A stretch of 7,633 bases of DNA from Candidatus Bathyarchaeota archaeon. Its GTDB lineage: Archaea; Thermoproteota; Bathyarchaeia; Bathyarchaeales; SOJC01. The notes beneath the pieces are model-generated. The model searched no databases. It was given only the letters and a program-made list of their open reading frames with translations, and had not been told where the DNA came from. Both the position numbers and the translations under genes were made by a program. Position 1 is the first letter of the stretch, and every line of letters starts with the position of its first letter. This document shows, piece after piece, positions 5,607 through 7,633 of this stretch. The stretch spans positions 1 to 7,633 of the forward strand of contig JAUWDF010000025.1 in assembly GCA_030608925.1 (NCBI GenBank), given 5' to 3'.

Positions 5607-7235
5607 TTAGAAGTTATTTCCGAAGACACTCCTTATGTTGGAGTGTAATGCATCCCCCATTTTTTCAATTGCATAGCGTCTAAATTTGTTCAACTTCAAC
5701 TGCCATTTCTCAAATTCCTCTCTTGAATACAGCTTTTCCGGATGCAGGTAGATGTCATCAATCATCCTAATTGCCTTAGGCACTTTGAACCCGGTGGGTG
5801 AGTCAATCCAGTCTTCAAGTCCTCCCCTTAGCAATGAATCAAGTATAGCAATAGTATGGCTCACCGAAATCTCTCTGTAGCGTTGTCCTTCACCAATGCC
5901 CCCAGTATTCAACAAGAAGAAGTTCATGTCCGGAAGATCCTTTAAGATTTCGTAAAACCTGTTGGCATGTTCAGCACGGTCCCCTGCTGTAAAGGGATCA
6001 TAGAAAAACTCGCTTGAAATTTCCCCTGCATGTGTTGGGTCACCAGCAGAAGATTCAGTTGCCTGCCCCAGAATCATCAGTGCTACCGCTTGTTCCCGAG
6101 ATAGTTTTGCTATTGCAGGGATTAGAGACCCTCTTGTTATAAGTATTAAGTTGTCAATTCTATCAACATCTATGTGAGAACTAGCATGCATAAGATCTCT
6201 TCGGGCTATAACAGCCCTTCCATTAGACGTTCTTTCCAAGATGGAGAAATCAAGATCCCTGTCTTCTGTTACATGAACATTTTCCATTAAGGTTTCAGGC
6301 TTCAATAAACCGTAAAAGATTTCACGTTGTTCCCCCGGATTCACATCCTCCGTTTTTACGAAGAGTCCTCCAGCTTCGAAACCATGAAAGGAACCATCCG
6401 GCATTAAGGTTCCACCATCATCCTGAACTAACCAAGATTTCTCTTTTCCTTTTCTTGCGAGGATCTGGCAGGTTAAAGTTGTTTTTCCATTGGCGCTCAA
6501 TGCAAGTAATAATGTCCTGACATTTTGGTAGTCTCCATGCGCAGATTGTAGATAATCCTCTCTACAACCCGCGTGCAGAAAAATCCCACCTTCTCTCGTC
6601 TTCGCAATCCAATCCTGAGCTGCAAAAACTCCCTTCTTGAACTCTCCAATATAGTTACTGTTTCTCACAACTTTGACAACTCGCCCATCATCTAGCATAG
6701 CCAATCTTATTGTGATGTCCTTCTGCGGCAATAGCTTTGATTTGTTGTCATCAAAGGCACTGTCAGCAAAAAATATGATTTGATACACCGGTTTCAGAAC
6801 TTCTCTTTTCAGTGGGAGGAAAAGGTTCTTTCCACCATACGCAACATGAGCAAATTGCTCTGGCACCAACAACCTAACAACTGTTTCACTAGTATAATTA
6901 CCGACAATTCTATCAATACATATTAGGTTTACTTTGGCAAGAGCTTCTTCACATCGGGTCAGGAGTTGGAGTTCATCTTTCCCAAAAGAAAAATCAACAC
7001 TATTCTTTGTGAACATAGCTGCTCTTGAGGTTGGCTCACTCTCGACGACGAAGTTTCCAAAAACAGTTTTCTTCACTCCAACCTCCTTTTCCACCAGCAG
7101 CCTTAGTTTCGCATCAGAAGGATTCTCAATAAGCCTGTTTTCTACCTCTGCTTGTCGCCTAATTCGTGCAGCAGTTTCTGCAAATTCTCCCAGGTTAAAT
7201 CCTGACATAGTAACCAATCTCTTATTCCATTCCAT
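5607..7235 (-). CDS. Phosphoenolpyruvate carboxykinase (ATP)-type homologue
   Basis: The ATP-PEPCK family converts oxaloacetate plus ATP to phosphoenolpyruvate, CO2 and ADP in the cytoplasm, the entry step of gluconeogenesis. Numbered from ATG 7235 (542 residues, the usual length), I see NYIGEFKKG with the paired Lys at 200-201, IFLHAG with the metal His at 221, the P-loop ALSANGKTT (Lys 251), VQDDGG (Asp 272-273) in the place of the usual DDEH, FEAGG and KTED after it, and SNGRAV with Arg 340 in the place of the substrate Arg. MENVHVTEDRDLDF and the AKLSREQA stretch also match the family. The frame is open back to a TTG at 7316, and ATG 7208 is another possible start. I chose 7235 because the extra 27 residues look unlike protein and a TATA-like box at 7330-7338 would place transcription near 7308. 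DDGG, and a weak match for the RSxxDK substrate loop, mark a divergent subfamily. Confidence 0.85.
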   Translation of the reverse strand: MEWNKRLVTMSGFNLGEFAETAARIRRQAEVENRLIENPSDAKLRLLVEKEVGVKKTVFGNFVVESEPTSRAAMFTKNSVDFSFGKDELQLLTRCEEALAKVNLICIDRIVGNYTSETVVRLLVPEQFAHVAYGGKNLFLPLKREVLKPVYQIIFFADSAFDDNKSKLLPQKDITIRLAMLDDGRVVKVVRNSNYIGEFKKGVFAAQDWIAKTREGGIFLHAGCREDYLQSAHGDYQNVRTLLLALSANGKTTLTCQILARKGKEKSWLVQDDGGTLMPDGSFHGFEAGGLFVKTEDVNPGEQREIFYGLLKPETLMENVHVTEDRDLDFSILERTSNGRAVIARRDLMHASSHIDVDRIDNLILITRGSLIPAIAKLSREQAVALMILGQATESSAGDPTHAGEISSEFFYDPFTAGDRAEHANRFYEILKDLPDMNFFLLNTGGIGEGQRYREISVSHTIAILDSLLRGGLEDWIDSPTGFKVPKAIRMIDDIYLHPEKLYSREEFEKWQLKLNKFRRYAIEKMGDALHSNIRSVFGNNF

Positions 7236-7329
7236 GTTTATCAAGTTGTTCTTCAAACTGTGCACGCCACAAACGGATACAAAACCTCTCAAGCTGCACG
7301 CGTCCAGATTTGTCAATTAATTTTTTTGG

Positions 7330-7338
7330 ATAAATATG
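7330..7338 (-). promoter_or_regulatory. Candidate TATA box of the PEPCK gene
   Basis: The minus strand reads CATATTTAT here. Initiation near 7308 would give a leader of about 70 bases to ATG 7235, and would make the TTG at 7316 untranscribed. Confidence 0.4.
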
Positions 7339-7342
7339 AGAG

Positions 7343-7369
7343 TCACCAGAATAGTTTCCCTCACCAGAA
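7343..7369. repeat. Direct repeat TCACCAGAA x2 between divergent promoters
   Basis: Identical nine-base copies at 7343-7351 and 7361-7369, 18 bases apart, sit immediately upstream of the PEPCK TATA box and about 50 bases from the phosphatase promoter. This is a candidate binding site for a regulator of one or both genes. Confidence 0.45.
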
Positions 7370-7416
7370 GTTCTCTTACTTAACCGCTACACATACATAA
7401 ACAGGAAAACAGCAAC

Positions 7417-7425
7417 AAATTTAAG
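7417..7425 (+). promoter_or_regulatory. Box A of the phosphatase-fold gene
   Basis: AAATTTAAG is centred about 30 bases before the ATG at 7451, consistent with a leaderless or nearly leaderless transcript. Confidence 0.5.
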
Positions 7426-7450
7426 ATTTTGACATCTATACACTGCCTTC

Positions 7451-7633
7451 ATGAAAATTCTCTTCATATGCCTAGGTAATGCCTATAGAAGCCCTGTAGC
7501 AGAAGCTTTATTAAAAAAATTTAATCCAAAAATCGAAGCGGATTCAGCGGGAACATATCCTGCAATTCCAATATCTGAAGCTGCAAAAAGATACCTCGCA
7601 AAAGAAAACGCCCTGAAATTTCTGAAACATTCA
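7451..7633 (+). CDS. Low-molecular-weight protein tyrosine phosphatase / arsenate reductase-fold protein (3' truncated)
   Basis: Only the first 61 residues are in the window. They begin with MKILFICLGNAYRSPVAEALL, the LMW-PTPase signature: the P-loop C-x5-R with the nucleophile Cys 7 and Arg 13, followed by S-P-x-A-E-A. Then IEADSAGTYP matches the second conserved strand (SAGT), and AAKRYLAKE the following helix. Family members remove phosphate from tyrosine or reduce arsenate through the same Cys; the distinction depends on the C-terminal Asp-Pro region, which is outside the window. Ala-Tyr in place of the common Ile-Cys within the loop is unremarkable. The start is fixed by a box A at about 30 bases. 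It is divergent from the PEPCK gene with shared regulatory DNA. An arsenate role cannot be claimed, because no arsenic gene is adjacent. Confidence 0.88.
   Translation, partial: MKILFICLGNAYRSPVAEALLKKFNPKIEADSAGTYPAIPISEAAKRYLAKENALKFLKHS

Noticed and set aside
7236..7316. N-terminal extension of PEPCK to the TTG at 7316
   Set aside because: No ribosome binding site, no family likeness, and the candidate TATA box would start transcription inside it.
6934..7320. 128-residue plus-strand frame opposite PEPCK
   Set aside because: Antisense shadow of the PEPCK N-terminal region, low-complexity Ser/Phe-rich, without promoter or ribosome binding site.

Overview
The window looks archaeal. Several promoters have TATA/box A elements about 25-35 bases before the start codon, some starts appear leaderless or nearly so, there is a type II tRNA-Ser with an encoded CCA, and the protein families (HTH_45-like winged helix, PEF-CTERM-type sorting tail, DUF4114 surface protein with InlB-like repeats, divergent ATP-type PEPCK) are ones I associate with uncultured archaea such as Bathyarchaeia. 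The lineage is an inference from family recognition, not from a marker gene.

Layout. Bases 1-336 hold the C-terminal end of a ChrB-like protein. tRNA-Ser(GCT) lies at 505-592. Bases 593-2870 form a loose accessory stretch. It contains alternating purine-pyrimidine tracts, an orphan C-terminal tail of a PEF-CTERM surface protein (1044-1160, minus), a four-helix membrane protein (1308-1766, plus), and a minus-strand run of small proteins: HTH_45-like regulator (2356-2616), a 29-residue zinc ribbon (2230-2319) and a GIY-YIG-type nuclease (1831-2190). The stretch ends at a degenerate copy of the last 28 bases of the tRNA-Ser region (2839-2866, 24/28 identical). This is the pattern left by integration into the 3' end of a tRNA gene, although no integrase remains.

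Bases 3041-4900 (minus) encode a 619-residue secreted, membrane-anchored and probably N-glycosylated surface protein. It is divergent from a VOC/glyoxalase-fold gene (5146-5562, plus) across a 245-base region with related promoters and inverted repeats. The VOC gene converges on a minus-strand ATP-type phosphoenolpyruvate carboxykinase homologue (5607-about 7235). That gene is in turn divergent from a low-molecular-weight tyrosine phosphatase / arsenate reductase-fold gene (7451 to the edge), with a 9-bp direct repeat between them.

Functionally the window is mixed: a gluconeogenic enzyme homologue, cell-surface proteins, a possible metal-stress protein and a decayed tRNA-linked island. I see no complete defence system, CRISPR array, transposase or integrase. 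The small regulator/zinc-ribbon/nuclease cluster and the traces of integration are the best leads for something undescribed.
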